From Franconibacter pulveris DSM 19144 (GTDB lineage Bacteria > Pseudomonadota > Gammaproteobacteria > Enterobacterales > Enterobacteriaceae): a stretch of 64,000 bases of DNA. The DNA lies in assembly GCA_000621185.1 (NCBI GenBank), contig JHYZ01000022.1:1-64000 (forward strand), written 5' to 3'. Positions 10,003 to 19,081 of the stretch are shown one piece after another. A model generated the notes under the pieces. It was not told the DNA's origin. It did no database searches and was given only the letters and a program-made list of their open reading frames with translations. Made by a program: the position numbers and the translations under genes. The stretch's first letter is position 1; each line of letters starts with the position of its first letter.

Positions 10003-10692
10003 ATGATTGATAAAAGCGTGCCCTCGCTGGAAGAGGCCGTCGCCGGGATCCCGGACGGCGCCACCATCATGATTGGCGGCTTTGGCCCCGCCGGTCAGCC
10101 CACCGAGCTGATTGACGCCCTGATAGCCCAGGGGGCGAGCGACCTCACTATCATCAACAACAACGCCGGTAATGGCGAAGTGGGGCTGGCCGCGCTGCTG
10201 AAGGCGGGGCGGGTGCGCAAAATGATCTGCTCCTTCCCGCGCCAGGTAGACTCCCAGGTGTTCGACGATCTCTATCGCCGCGGCAAAGTGGCGCTGGAAC
10301 TGGTGCCGCAGGGCAACCTGGCCGCCCGCATTCAGGCGGCGGGGGCGGGGCTTGGCGCCATCTTTACCCCGACCGGCTACGGCACGCCGCTCGCCGAAGG
10401 CAAAGAGACCCGCGAAATCGACGGTCGCCATTACGTGCTGGAATACCCGCTGAAAGCGGACTTCGCGCTTATTAAAGCTTTCCAGGGAGACCGCTGGGGC
10501 AACCTGGTCTACCGCAAGGCGGCGCGCAACTTCGGGCCTATCATGGCGACGGCGGCCGCCACGACCATCGCGCAGGTCAGCCAACTGGTGCCGTTGGGGG
10601 AGCTTGACCCCGAGCACATCATCACCCCCGGCATTTTCGTGCAGCGCGTGGTGGCGCTGGATCCAGCTTCCACTCTGGCGCAGAGCGCATAA
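10003..10692 (+). CDS. pcaI: 3-Oxoadipate CoA-transferase subunit A
   Basis: Alpha subunit (229 residues) of the succinyl-CoA:3-oxoadipate CoA-transferase, which activates beta-ketoadipate with CoA from succinyl-CoA. The glycine-rich CoA-binding turn MIGGFGPAGQP is near residue 25-35 and GQGNLAARIQAAGAG-type family sequence lies mid-chain (PQGNLAARI). First gene of pcaIJFBDC, with an AAGGAG ribosome site; pcaJ follows after 12 bases. Confidence 0.95.
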   Translation: MIDKSVPSLEEAVAGIPDGATIMIGGFGPAGQPTELIDALIAQGASDLTIINNNAGNGEVGLAALLKAGRVRKMICSFPRQVDSQVFDDLYRRGKVALELVPQGNLAARIQAAGAGLGAIFTPTGYGTPLAEGKETREIDGRHYVLEYPLKADFALIKAFQGDRWGNLVYRKAARNFGPIMATAAATTIAQVSQLVPLGELDPEHIITPGIFVQRVVALDPASTLAQSA

Positions 10693-10704
10693 GGATATTC
10701 ACTG

Positions 10705-11361
10705 ATGAAACGACTCACCCGTGACGAAATGGCGCAGCGCGTGGCGCGCGATATCCCGGAAGGGGCTTATGTGAACTTAGGCATTGGCCTGCCGACCCGC
10801 ATCGCCAACTATCTGCCCGCCGATAAAGAGATCTTCCTGCACAGCGAAAACGGCCTGCTCGGCATGGGGCCGAAGCCCGCGCCAGGGGAGGAAGATCCGG
10901 AGCTTATCAACGCCGGAAAAGAGCACGTCACGCTGCTCACCGGCGGCAGCTTTTTCCACCACGGCGACTCGTTCGCCATGATGCGCGGCGGGCATCTGGA
11001 TATTTGCGTGCTCGGCGCCTATCAGGTTTCCGCGTCGGGCGACCTGGCGAACTGGAGCACCGGCGCGCCGGACGCCATTCCGGCGGTGGGCGGCGCGATG
11101 GATCTCGCCATCGGCGCGCGCCAGGTTTTTGTGATGATGGAGCTGCTTACGCGCGAAGGCGAGAGCAAGCTGGTGGAAGCCTGCAGCTATCCGCTTACCG
11201 GCGTCGGCTGCGTCAGCCGTATTTATACCGACCTCGCGGTCATCGATATCACCCCTGAAGGGCCGGTCGTGCGTGAAATCGTCAACGGCCTCTCTTTTGA
11301 AGAGCTGCAGCGGCTGACGCCGGTCAAACTCAGCTTCGGGCAACTGGCGCAGAGCGCGTAA
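10705..11361 (+). CDS. pcaJ: 3-Oxoadipate CoA-transferase subunit B
   Basis: Beta subunit (218 residues) of the beta-ketoadipate CoA-transferase. The catalytic glutamate that forms the CoA thioester is E48 in SENGLLGMG, and the preceding NLGIGLPT turn is typical of family I CoA-transferases. It works as a heterotetramer with PcaI, encoded just upstream, in the cytoplasm. Confidence 0.95.
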   Translation: MKRLTRDEMAQRVARDIPEGAYVNLGIGLPTRIANYLPADKEIFLHSENGLLGMGPKPAPGEEDPELINAGKEHVTLLTGGSFFHHGDSFAMMRGGHLDICVLGAYQVSASGDLANWSTGAPDAIPAVGGAMDLAIGARQVFVMMELLTREGESKLVEACSYPLTGVGCVSRIYTDLAVIDITPEGPVVREIVNGLSFEELQRLTPVKLSFGQLAQSA

Positions 11362-11370
11362 GGAACGATA

Positions 11371-12573
11371 ATGACTCAGGCTTTTATTTGCGATGCGGTA
11401 CGCACCCCCTTTGGCCGCTTTGGCGGAACGCTGGCTGGCGTGCGCGCCGACGACCTGGCGGCGTTGCCGTTAAAAGCGCTGCTGGAGCGCAATCCGAATC
11501 TCGACCCGGCGCTGATTGACGACATAATTTACGGCTGCGCAAACCAGGCGGGGGAGGATAACCGCAACGTGGCGCGCATGGCGCTGCTGCTGGCAGGCCT
11601 GCCGGAAACGGTGCCAGGCAGCACCGTCAACCGCCTGTGCGGCTCAAGCCTCGACGCCATCGGCGTGGCGGCGCGGGCCATCAAAAGCGGCGAAACGCAC
11701 CTCATGGTGGCGGGCGGCGTGGAGAGCATGTCCCGCGCGCCGTTTGTAATGGGCAAAGCGCAGAGCGCTTACAGCCGCAGTATGGCGCTTGAAGACACTA
11801 CCATCGGCTGGCGCTTCATCAACCCGTTAATGAAAGCGCGTTATGGCGTCGATTCCATGCCGGAAACGGCGGAGAACGTCGCCGCGCAGTTTGGCATCAG
11901 CCGCGAAGACCAGGATGCTTTCGCGCTGCGCAGCCAGCTTCGCACCGCCCGGGCCCAGGAGATGGGGCTGTTTGACGACGAGCTTATCCCGGTGCTTATC
12001 CCGCAGCGCAAAGGCGAGCCGCTCAGCTTTACCCGCGACGAACACCCGCGCGCCACCTCGCGCGAGGCGCTGGCGAAACTCAAGCCGGTGGTACGGGAGG
12101 ACGGTACGGTGACAGCAGGCAACGCCTCCGGCGTAAACGACGGCGCCTGCGCGCTGTTGCTGGCAAGTGAGCAGGCGATGCGTACGCACGGTTTGCAGCC
12201 GCTGGCGCGGGTGGCCGGCGTGGCGACAGCGGGCGTGGCGCCGCGCATTATGGGCTTCGGCCCGGCGCCGGCGGTGCGTAAAGTACTGGCGCAAACAGGT
12301 TTGTCGCTTGATCAGATGGACGTTATCGAACTTAATGAAGCGTTTGCCGCCCAGGCGCTGGCGGTAACGCGCGACCTCGGGCTGCCGGATGCGGCAGAGC
12401 ATGTGAACCCCAATGGCGGGGCCATCGCGCTCGGCCACCCGCTTGGCGCTTCCGGCGGCCGCATCGCCATGACCGCCGCGCTGCAGCTTAAGCGCACCGG
12501 CGGGCGCTACGCCCTGTGCACCATGTGCATCGGCGTAGGACAAGGCATAGCGCTTATTATCGAACGCGTTTAA
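11371..12573 (+). CDS. pcaF: 3-Oxoadipyl-CoA thiolase
   Basis: Thiolase of 400 residues that cleaves beta-ketoadipyl-CoA to acetyl-CoA and succinyl-CoA, the last step of the pathway. The acyl-accepting C90 (NRLCGSS), H356 (GHPLGASG) and proton-relay C386 (CIGVGQG) are all present. It starts nine bases after pcaJ. The pcaF name is preferred to paaJ because of its location between pcaIJ and pcaBDC. Confidence 0.95.
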   Translation: MTQAFICDAVRTPFGRFGGTLAGVRADDLAALPLKALLERNPNLDPALIDDIIYGCANQAGEDNRNVARMALLLAGLPETVPGSTVNRLCGSSLDAIGVAARAIKSGETHLMVAGGVESMSRAPFVMGKAQSAYSRSMALEDTTIGWRFINPLMKARYGVDSMPETAENVAAQFGISREDQDAFALRSQLRTARAQEMGLFDDELIPVLIPQRKGEPLSFTRDEHPRATSREALAKLKPVVREDGTVTAGNASGVNDGACALLLASEQAMRTHGLQPLARVAGVATAGVAPRIMGFGPAPAVRKVLAQTGLSLDQMDVIELNEAFAAQALAVTRDLGLPDAAEHVNPNGGAIALGHPLGASGGRIAMTAALQLKRTGGRYALCTMCIGVGQGIALIIERV

Positions 12574-12582
12574 GGAGCCGGA

Positions 12583-13926
12583 ATGAAACTTCTCACCCCG
12601 CTGCTGCGGCCTTCCAGGCTGACGCCGCTTTTCAGCGACGAAGCGACGCTGCAACGGATGCTGGATGTCGAGGCGTCGCTTGCGCAGGCGCAGGCGCAGT
12701 GCGGCATTGTGCCTGCGCAAGCGGCGGCAGTGATAGCGGACCATTGCAAGGTCGCGCAATTAGACCTCGGCGCGCTGACGCAGGCGGCGGCGGGTGCGGG
12801 CAACCTCGCCATTCCGCTGGTCAAGCAGCTTACCGCCTGCGTAAAGGCCGCGGATGACGAAGCGGCCCGCTATGTGCACTGGGGCGCCACCAGCCAGGAC
12901 ATCATCGACAGCGGACTGATGCTGCAACTGCGCGACGCCTTCACGGAAACCGAAGCCTTGCTGAAGGATCTGCTGGCCGCGCTGGCGCAGCAGACGGCGC
13001 GCCACCAGCAAACGGTGATGGCGGGGCGCACCTGGCTGCAACATGCGCTGCCCACTACCTTTGGGCTGAAGCTCGCAGGCACGCTGGATGCGCTGCTGCG
13101 CTGGCAGGAAAGGCTGAAAGAAATTCGTCCGCGCGCGCTGGCGGCCCAGTTTGGCGGCGCGGCGGGGACGCTGGCCTCACTTGAGGAAAAGGGGCCGCAG
13201 GTGGCGCAGGCGCTGGCCTCAGCGCTTTCACTTTCGCTTCCCGACACGCCCTGGCACAGCCAGCGCGACAGGCTGCTGGAGGTGGGCGGCTGGTATGCAG
13301 GCGTCGCCGCCACGCTTGGCAAGTTCGCCAGCGATTTCGCCTTGCTGATGCAGACCGAAGTTGGGGAAGCGGCGGAGCCGGTAGCGCAAGGGCGCGGCGG
13401 CTCGTCCGCCATGCCGCACAAGCGCAACCCGGTCGCCTGCGCGGCTATTCTCACGGCGACCACGCGGCTGCCCGGCCTGATGGCGACGCTTTACGCAAGC
13501 CAGCTACAGCAGCATGAAAGGGCGCTCGGCGGCTGGCAGGCGGAGTGGGAGACGCTGCCGGATATTATTACCCTTGCTGGCGGGGTTATGCAGACCAGCC
13601 TTGAGCTGATCCGCGATATGCAGGTCTTCCCGGAAAAAATGCGCGAAAACCTGCACATAACCCATGGGCTGATTATGGCCGAGCCAGTGACGCTGAAGCT
13701 TGCTGAGCATATCGGCAAACAGGCGGCGCACCAGCATCTGGAGCCGCTTTGCCACCGTTCGCTGGATGAAGGCGTGGCGCTGCAGACGCTGCTGGTCGAT
13801 GACGCGCTTATCCGCCGCTATTTTTCCGAAGATGAGATCGCGCGCCTGCTTTCGCCACTGGAGGCGACCGGCAGCGCGCCGGTCTTTATCCGCCAGGTGC
13901 TGGCGCGTTACAAGGAATCGTTATGA
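12583..13926 (+). CDS. pcaB: 3-Carboxy-cis,cis-muconate cycloisomerase
   Basis: Fumarase/aspartase-superfamily enzyme of 447 residues that lactonises 3-carboxymuconate to gamma-carboxymuconolactone. The superfamily signature GSSAMPHKRNP is at about 272-282, and the conserved HWGATSQD box at about 100. It overlaps pcaD by four bases (ATGA), implying coupled translation. Confidence 0.95.
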   Translation: MKLLTPLLRPSRLTPLFSDEATLQRMLDVEASLAQAQAQCGIVPAQAAAVIADHCKVAQLDLGALTQAAAGAGNLAIPLVKQLTACVKAADDEAARYVHWGATSQDIIDSGLMLQLRDAFTETEALLKDLLAALAQQTARHQQTVMAGRTWLQHALPTTFGLKLAGTLDALLRWQERLKEIRPRALAAQFGGAAGTLASLEEKGPQVAQALASALSLSLPDTPWHSQRDRLLEVGGWYAGVAATLGKFASDFALLMQTEVGEAAEPVAQGRGGSSAMPHKRNPVACAAILTATTRLPGLMATLYASQLQQHERALGGWQAEWETLPDIITLAGGVMQTSLELIRDMQVFPEKMRENLHITHGLIMAEPVTLKLAEHIGKQAAHQHLEPLCHRSLDEGVALQTLLVDDALIRRYFSEDEIARLLSPLEATGSAPVFIRQVLARYKESL

Positions 13927-14696
13927 CACTTCATTATCAACTCGACGGGCCTGAAGGGGCGCCGGTCGTGGTGCTCTCCAACTCGCTTGGCACCACGCTT
14001 TCCTTATGGGAGCCACAGCTGGCGGCGCTGACAGCGCGCTTTCGCGTGCTGCGCTACGACACCCATGGCCATGGGCAAACCGCCAAAAAGGGGAAGGTGA
14101 CGTTGTCACAACTTGCCGGGGATGTGCTTACGCTTCTGGATTCTCTCGACATTAAAAAAGCGCACTTCTGCGGCATTTCTATGGGCGGGCTGACAGGATT
14201 GTGGCTGGCGCGTTTCGCACCGGAGCGCCTGCTTTCCGTTACCATCGCCAACAGTGCGGCGAAAATTGGCGAGCCGGCGGGCTGGCTGGATCGCGCCCGT
14301 AGCGTGCGTGAGGAAGGGATGGCCACTGTTGCCGCAGGCGCAGCGCAGCGCTGGTTCAGCGAGGCGTTCCGTCACCGCTCGCCGCAGCTTATCGAGCCGC
14401 TTATTGACCAGCTCGCCCGGTCCGACGCCGAAGGCTACGCCGCCTGCTGCGAGGCGCTGGCCGAAGCCGATCTGCGCCATGAAATAAAGGCGATTACGCT
14501 GCCGCTGCTGGTTCTCGCCGGGGAGCAGGACCCGGTGACCACCGTCGCCGACGGCGAGTTTCTTCAGCAGCAGGTCGCCGGTTCGCAGCTTACGATAGTG
14601 CCCGCTTCGCATTTATCTAATGTTGAAGCGCCGCAGGCATTTAACGACGCGTTAATCGCTTTTTTACTCAATCAGGAGGCACGGCATGCAGGATGA
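13923..14696 (+). CDS. pcaD: 3-Oxoadipate enol-lactonase
   Basis: Alpha/beta-hydrolase of 257 residues that opens beta-ketoadipate enol-lactone to beta-ketoadipate. The nucleophile is S86 in GISMGG, the acid lies in LAGEQDPVT, and the histidine in VPASHLSNVE. It overlaps pcaB upstream and pcaC downstream, so the three are translated as a coupled set. Confidence 0.94.
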   Translation: MTLHYQLDGPEGAPVVVLSNSLGTTLSLWEPQLAALTARFRVLRYDTHGHGQTAKKGKVTLSQLAGDVLTLLDSLDIKKAHFCGISMGGLTGLWLARFAPERLLSVTIANSAAKIGEPAGWLDRARSVREEGMATVAAGAAQRWFSEAFRHRSPQLIEPLIDQLARSDAEGYAACCEALAEADLRHEIKAITLPLLVLAGEQDPVTTVADGEFLQQQVAGSQLTIVPASHLSNVEAPQAFNDALIAFLLNQEARHAG

Positions 14697-15078
14697 GGAA
14701 CGTTACGAGCAGGGGATGGCGGTGCGTCGGGCGGTGCTGGGCGACGCGCATGTGGATCGTACGCTGGCCAACCTGACGCCGCTTAACGACGAGTTTCAAC
14801 ACTTTATTACCCGCTACGCCTGGGGCGAAACCTGGACGCGTCCTGGCCTCGATCGCCATACCCGCAGCATGATAACCATCGCTATGCTGATTGCCCTGAA
14901 CCGCGAAGCGGAGCTGAAAATGCACCTGCGCGCGGCGTTTAACAACGGCGTCACGCGGGAGGAGTTAAAAGAGCTGATCATGCACTCCGCGCTCTATTGC
15001 GGCCTGCCTGCCGCTAACGCGACGATGCATCTGGCGCAGCAGGTTTTCGACGAGCAGGACGCGCAGCAGGAGGGTTAG
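14686..15078 (+). CDS. pcaC: 4-Carboxymuconolactone decarboxylase
   Basis: Small AhpD-fold decarboxylase of 130 residues that converts gamma-carboxymuconolactone to the enol-lactone used by PcaD. The conserved family stretch ELKMHLRAAFNNGVTREELKE is split around residue 85-105, with LIMHSALYCGLPAAN following. It overlaps the pcaD end by 11 bases and has a CAGGAGG ribosome site. It is the last gene; a terminator follows. Confidence 0.95.
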   Translation: MQDEERYEQGMAVRRAVLGDAHVDRTLANLTPLNDEFQHFITRYAWGETWTRPGLDRHTRSMITIAMLIALNREAELKMHLRAAFNNGVTREELKELIMHSALYCGLPAANATMHLAQQVFDEQDAQQEG

Positions 15079-15110
15079 GTTACTACGCTTATTCATGCGG
15101 CTTATTCATG

Positions 15111-15142
15111 CGCCCGGCCATTCTCGCCGGGCGTTTTGTTTT
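15111..15142 (+). terminator. pca operon terminator
   Basis: CGCCCGGC/GCCGGGCG stem with a seven-base loop and a TTTTGTTTT tail, 33 bases after the pcaC stop. Confidence 0.8.
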
Positions 15143-15294
15143 AAGGATTATCGCTTCTGCAAGCCTTGCTCGCCCGCGTTTTCACTTACTGATAGGCATT
15201 TCAAATGAAGATGATTCGTCTTTTATTCATATGTTTCTTCAATTAAAGAATGCTAGCATGTTCTGTGACTGAGTTAACGAATCAATGAGGCAGT

Positions 15295-16113
15295 ATGAAA
15301 ATCAAGCTCATCGCGGTCGATATGGACGGCACCTTTCTGAACGACAAAAAAACCTACGACAAGGCGCGGTTCCTGCAACAGTATCGCGCGCTGAAGGAAA
15401 GGGATATCCAGTTTGTGGTGGCGAGCGGCAACCAGTATTACCAGCTTATCTCCTTTTTCCCGGAAATTCGTGACGAGATCTCGTTTGTCGCGGAGAATGG
15501 CGCGCTGGTTTACGACCATGGCGAGCGCGTTCACCACGGCGCGCTAACCCGTGAGCAATATCATGCGGTGATTGACGCGCTCTCGGCGTTTGAGGGAATT
15601 AACTTCGTGGTCTGCGGCCTGGAAAGCGCGTATTACCAGTCGGGCGCGCCGGAAGCTTTCGTCAGCCTGATGGCAAAACATTACCATCGCCTGCAACCCG
15701 TAGAAGATCTCTACGCAATCGACGATGTTATTTTCAAGTTTTCGCTGAATCTGCCGGATGCGGAAATTCCTTCGCTGGTGGAAAGCCTGCACCACACGCT
15801 GGATGGCATCGTGAAGCCGGTGACCAGCGGCTACGGCTTTGTCGATTTAATCATCCCCGGCTCGCATAAAGCCAGCGGCCTGCTGCGCCTGATGAAGCGC
15901 TGGGGCGTGGAAAAAGCGCAGTGCGTTGCGGTGGGCGACAGCGGCAACGACGTGGAGATGTTACAGCTCGCAGCCTATTCCTTCGCTATGGATAACGCGG
16001 TGAGCGATGTGAAAGCGATAGCGAAATACGCAACCGGCTCTAACAACGACAGCGGCGCGTTGCAGGTGATTGACGCGGTGCTGAAAGGGGAAGCGCCTTT
16101 TAACGAGGCGTGA
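15295..16113 (+). CDS. supH: HAD-family sugar phosphatase
   Basis: Cof-type HAD phosphatase of 272 residues, closest in memory to E. coli YbiV/SupH (for example [20 protein letters not shown] and DLIIPGxHKA are shared). Motif I is DMDGTF with nucleophile D9, and the motif IV acidic pair is in [11 protein letters not shown]. SupH dephosphorylates sugar phosphates. It stands alone with its own GAGG ribosome site. The paralogue YbjI is a weaker match. Confidence 0.85.
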   Translation: MKIKLIAVDMDGTFLNDKKTYDKARFLQQYRALKERDIQFVVASGNQYYQLISFFPEIRDEISFVAENGALVYDHGERVHHGALTREQYHAVIDALSAFEGINFVVCGLESAYYQSGAPEAFVSLMAKHYHRLQPVEDLYAIDDVIFKFSLNLPDAEIPSLVESLHHTLDGIVKPVTSGYGFVDLIIPGSHKASGLLRLMKRWGVEKAQCVAVGDSGNDVEMLQLAAYSFAMDNAVSDVKAIAKYATGSNNDSGALQVIDAVLKGEAPFNEA

Positions 16114-16293
16114 CAGTTGTCGCCGTACGGGCGGAGCGCTTAGCACAAAGGCGGGGCGCTTTGCTGAGCCGTTTTGGCAGGCGTCGTCTGCAGCACCCCT
16201 CAAAGGGGCGAGGGTGAAGCCCGAACGCCGTAAAGGCGGAGCGAACAACAACCCGACGGATGGCGCTGCGCCCGCCCGCCGGGAGAGACGGCT

Positions 16294-17400
16294 TTATACG
16301 CTTCGCGCACTGAGCCACTGCTGCCCATACTGGTCCGCCACCAGCAACGCGGCGTAAACCTGGTCTACCGTTACGCCGCCTGGCATATTGTGGATGGTTT
16401 CGCCTTCGGCGCAGGCCGCCTGCGCCACGAGGCGCATTTTCGCTGCCACATCTTCTTTGATATCCAACTCTGCGAGGGTGACCGGCAGCCCGACCGCATG
16501 CGTCAGGCGCAGAACCGCTTCCAGCTCTTCCTGCGGCGCGTTTTCCAGCACCAGTTGCACCAGCGTGCCGAAGGCGACTTTTTCGCCGTGGTAATAGTGG
16601 TGAGCGTCGGGAATTGCCGTGAGCCCGTTGTGCACCGCGTGCGCCGCCGCGAGTCCGCCGCTTTCAAAACCGACGCCGCTAAGATAGGTGTTCGCTTCCA
16701 CTACGCGCTCCAGCGCTTCGGTAACTACATGCTGACGTGCGGCGAGCATCGCTTTTTCCCCTTCGGCCAGCAGCGTTTTATAGCAAAGTTCCGCCAGCGC
16801 GAGCGCGGCCTGGGTGCTGCGCCCGCCTGCCATGGCGCCTGCGCCGCTGCGTGCGCAGGCGCGCGCCTCAAACCAGGTGGCGAGGGCGTCGCCAATGCCC
16901 GCCGCCAGCAGACGCGCCGGGGCGCCCGCGACGATCTGCGTATCCACCGCCACGATATTGGGGTTCGCAGGCAACAGCAGGTAGCGTTCAAATTCGCCGC
17001 TGTCGCTGTAAATGACGGAAAGCGCGCTGCAGGGCGCGTCGGTAGAGGCGATGGTGGGCGCAATCGCCACCGGCAGCGCCATAAAATGGGCCAGCGCTTT
17101 GGCGGTATCGAGCGTTTTTCCGCCGCCGATGCCCAGCACCGCGCCGCAGCGCGCGCGCTCAGCGAGCGTACGTAAACGGTTAATTTCGTTTTGCGAGCAT
17201 TCACCGCCAAACGGCGCGATTTCCGCTTTCACGCCCGCCTGTGCAAAGCTTGCGCGAAGCTGTTCCTCTACCAGACCGAGCACGAATTTATCGCCCACCA
17301 CCAGGCAGGTGGCCGCCAGCGGTTTGATATATTCCCCTATGCGCGCCAGCACGCCTGCGCCCTGGATGTATTTGCCGGGTGACTGAATAATACGGTCCAT
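16294..17400 (-). CDS. gldA: Glycerol dehydrogenase
   Basis: Iron-containing-ADH-superfamily enzyme of 368 residues, near-identical along its length to E. coli GldA, a zinc-dependent NAD enzyme oxidising glycerol to dihydroxyacetone. The NAD glycine loop [13 protein letters not shown], the metal ligands in [19 protein letters not shown] and [10 protein letters not shown] are intact. It lacks the talC/ptsA neighbours of E. coli. The 180 bases beyond its stop hold only GC-rich hairpins. Confidence 0.94.
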   Translation of the reverse strand: MDRIIQSPGKYIQGAGVLARIGEYIKPLAATCLVVGDKFVLGLVEEQLRASFAQAGVKAEIAPFGGECSQNEINRLRTLAERARCGAVLGIGGGKTLDTAKALAHFMALPVAIAPTIASTDAPCSALSVIYSDSGEFERYLLLPANPNIVAVDTQIVAGAPARLLAAGIGDALATWFEARACARSGAGAMAGGRSTQAALALAELCYKTLLAEGEKAMLAARQHVVTEALERVVEANTYLSGVGFESGGLAAAHAVHNGLTAIPDAHHYYHGEKVAFGTLVQLVLENAPQEELEAVLRLTHAVGLPVTLAELDIKEDVAAKMRLVAQAACAEGETIHNMPGGVTVDQVYAALLVADQYGQQWLSARSV

Positions 17401-17466
17401 AAACTGCCTCCTTACGTTATAAGTTCCGATAACGAAACGGCTTTTCGCGTTTCTTTCTCAAGTCTA

Positions 17467-17490
17467 CCCGCGCCAGGGCGCGCTTTTTTT
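17467..17490 (+). terminator. Terminator-like hairpin without an upstream + strand gene
   Basis: CGCGCC/GGCGCG with an AG loop and seven T reads as a terminator on the plus strand, but both flanking genes (umuC, gldA) are on the minus strand. It may end an unrecognised antisense transcript or be chance. Confidence 0.3.
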
Positions 17491-17517
17491 GCGCTATATC
17501 CAGGCAGGATGTAAAAA

Positions 17518-18771
17518 TCAGCGGCAAACAGGGACGTCGCTTAGCCGGGTGGTCCAGGCGGGCGAGAGGTATTCGCGCTTCATTCCCCACGCCTGCGTGA
17601 TGCCCTGGCCGGCGAACCAGAGGCGATTTTTGCCCTGCTGATTAAGCCTATCCATCACCGTCATTAGCGCTTCGCTGTTGGCTTTTGGCGCATAGGGGTC
17701 GAAAAGATTGAGCTGCGCCACGCCCTGGCTGAAAAAGTCGCCCAGCATGACGCCAGCCTTCTGATAGTGCAGCCCTTCGCGCCAGATAGCCTCCAGACAA
17801 CGGACGGCGGCGGCGAGAATATCGCGGGTGTCGTGAGTGGGCGTGGAGAGGGTGATGCCGGCGCGGTTACTGTAGTAAGGGGCATGCGCGTCGTGCGGGC
17901 TGGTTTTCACAAAAGCGCTGACGTAGCGGCAGTATTGCCTTTCGGCGCGCAATTTTTCCGCCGCCCGCGCCGCCCAGGTGCAGATGCCTTCGCGCACCTC
18001 TTTATAGTCGCTGACTTTTTTACCAAACGAGCGGGAGCTGATTATCTCCTGCTTCGTGGCGGGCGTCTCTTCAAAAGCCAGGCACGACTCGCCCCGCAGC
18101 TCGCGGACCGTGCGCTCCAGCACCACGCTGAAATTTTTACGGATAAAGCCAATATCGCTTTGCGCCAGCTGCAGCGCGTTCTCAATTCCCATGGCGTTAA
18201 GGCGCGCCGAGAGCCGACGCCCCACGCCCCAGACTTCGCTCACCGGCAACAGGGCCATCAGCTTGCGCTGGCGCAGCGGGCTTGAGAGATCCACCACGCC
18301 GCCGGTTTTGGTCCAGGTTTTCGCCGCATGGTTAGCGAGCTTGGCGAGGGTTTTGGTTGGCGCAATGCCGACGCCCACCGTCAGCCGGGTATGCTGATAG
18401 ACGGTGTCGCGAATCGCGCGACCGAAGGCTTCCAGGTCGCCGATACCGCTTAAATCGGCAAAGGCTTCGTCGATGCTGTAGACATCGACCCGCGGGCACA
18501 TCGCTTCAAGCGTGGTCATCACCCGCTGGCTCATGTCGCCGTAAAGCGCATAGTTGCTGCTGAAGACCACCACGCCTTCGCGCTCCAGCAACGCTTTTTG
18601 CTGAAAGTAAGGCGCGCCCATTTTGACGCCAAGCCGCTTTGCCTGCGCCGAGCGGGAAATAATGCAGCCGTCATTGTTCGACAGCACCACCACCGGCTTG
18701 TTAAGCAGATCCGGCCGCCAGATAGTCTCGCAGCTGGTATAAAAGCTGTTAACGTCAATGAGGGCGTACAT
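17518..18771 (-). CDS. umuC: UmuC-type translesion DNA polymerase
   Basis: Y-family polymerase of 417 residues (E. coli UmuC 422). Catalytic acids are D6, D101 and E102 (YSIDEAF); the little-finger domain follows from about 240, and the beta-clamp motif QLNLFD lies near residue 357. In E. coli UmuC works only with cleaved UmuD, but no umuD is present: the space between the LexA box and umuC is 117 bases and codes at most a 24-residue peptide. It may use UmuD encoded elsewhere. SOS control is indicated by the LexA box at 18889. Confidence 0.93.
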   Translation of the reverse strand: MYALIDVNSFYTSCETIWRPDLLNKPVVVLSNNDGCIISRSAQAKRLGVKMGAPYFQQKALLEREGVVVFSSNYALYGDMSQRVMTTLEAMCPRVDVYSIDEAFADLSGIGDLEAFGRAIRDTVYQHTRLTVGVGIAPTKTLAKLANHAAKTWTKTGGVVDLSSPLRQRKLMALLPVSEVWGVGRRLSARLNAMGIENALQLAQSDIGFIRKNFSVVLERTVRELRGESCLAFEETPATKQEIISSRSFGKKVSDYKEVREGICTWAARAAEKLRAERQYCRYVSAFVKTSPHDAHAPYYSNRAGITLSTPTHDTRDILAAAVRCLEAIWREGLHYQKAGVMLGDFFSQGVAQLNLFDPYAPKANSEALMTVMDRLNQQGKNRLWFAGQGITQAWGMKREYLSPAWTTRLSDVPVCR

Positions 18772-18795
18772 GGTTCTGCGCCCGTGTAGTTTGTC

Positions 18796-18870
18796 TCAGC
18801 GCGCCAGCGGCAGAGCGAAAGGCCGCCGGGCGAATAACGCCTGGCGAAAAGCGAAATCGGGTTGCGCCAT
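18796..18870 (-). CDS. Small leader ORF between LexA box and umuC
   Basis: A 24-codon frame (starts MAQPDFAF) lies downstream of the LexA box and an AGGAG site and stops 24 bases before umuC. An overlapping start at 18874 opens a different frame that runs into umuC. Neither resembles UmuD. It could be a remnant left when umuD was lost, a coupling leader, or not expressed. Confidence 0.3.
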   Translation of the reverse strand: MAQPDFAFRQALFARRPFALPLAR

Positions 18871-18888
18871 CCATAGTGATCTCCTGAA

Positions 18889-18908
18889 TACTGTTTTTAT
18901 ATACAGTA
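18889..18908 (-). promoter_or_regulatory. LexA box upstream of umuC
   Basis: TACTGTTTTTATATACAGTA is a full 20-base LexA site with both CTGT/ACAG half-sites and the AT-rich centre. It marks SOS control of umuC. Confidence 0.9.
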
Positions 18909-19081
18909 TTCTTGAAAGCCGATGATAATCAAGGCGCTTTACGGACTTTTTTAGCCAATACGGAAAATGCCCTGCCAGCCGGGCCGAACCGCCAGCGTGA
19001 GCTGCGGCTGCCAAACAACAGGTTGATCATTCATGCGCAGCGCTTCACGATACGGGCTGACGCAGGCAACAAGGGAAAACC

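Noticed and set aside
16114..16293. Possible gene or repeat between supH and gldA
   Set aside because: Only GC-rich hairpin-forming sequence; open frames are short and lack start signals.
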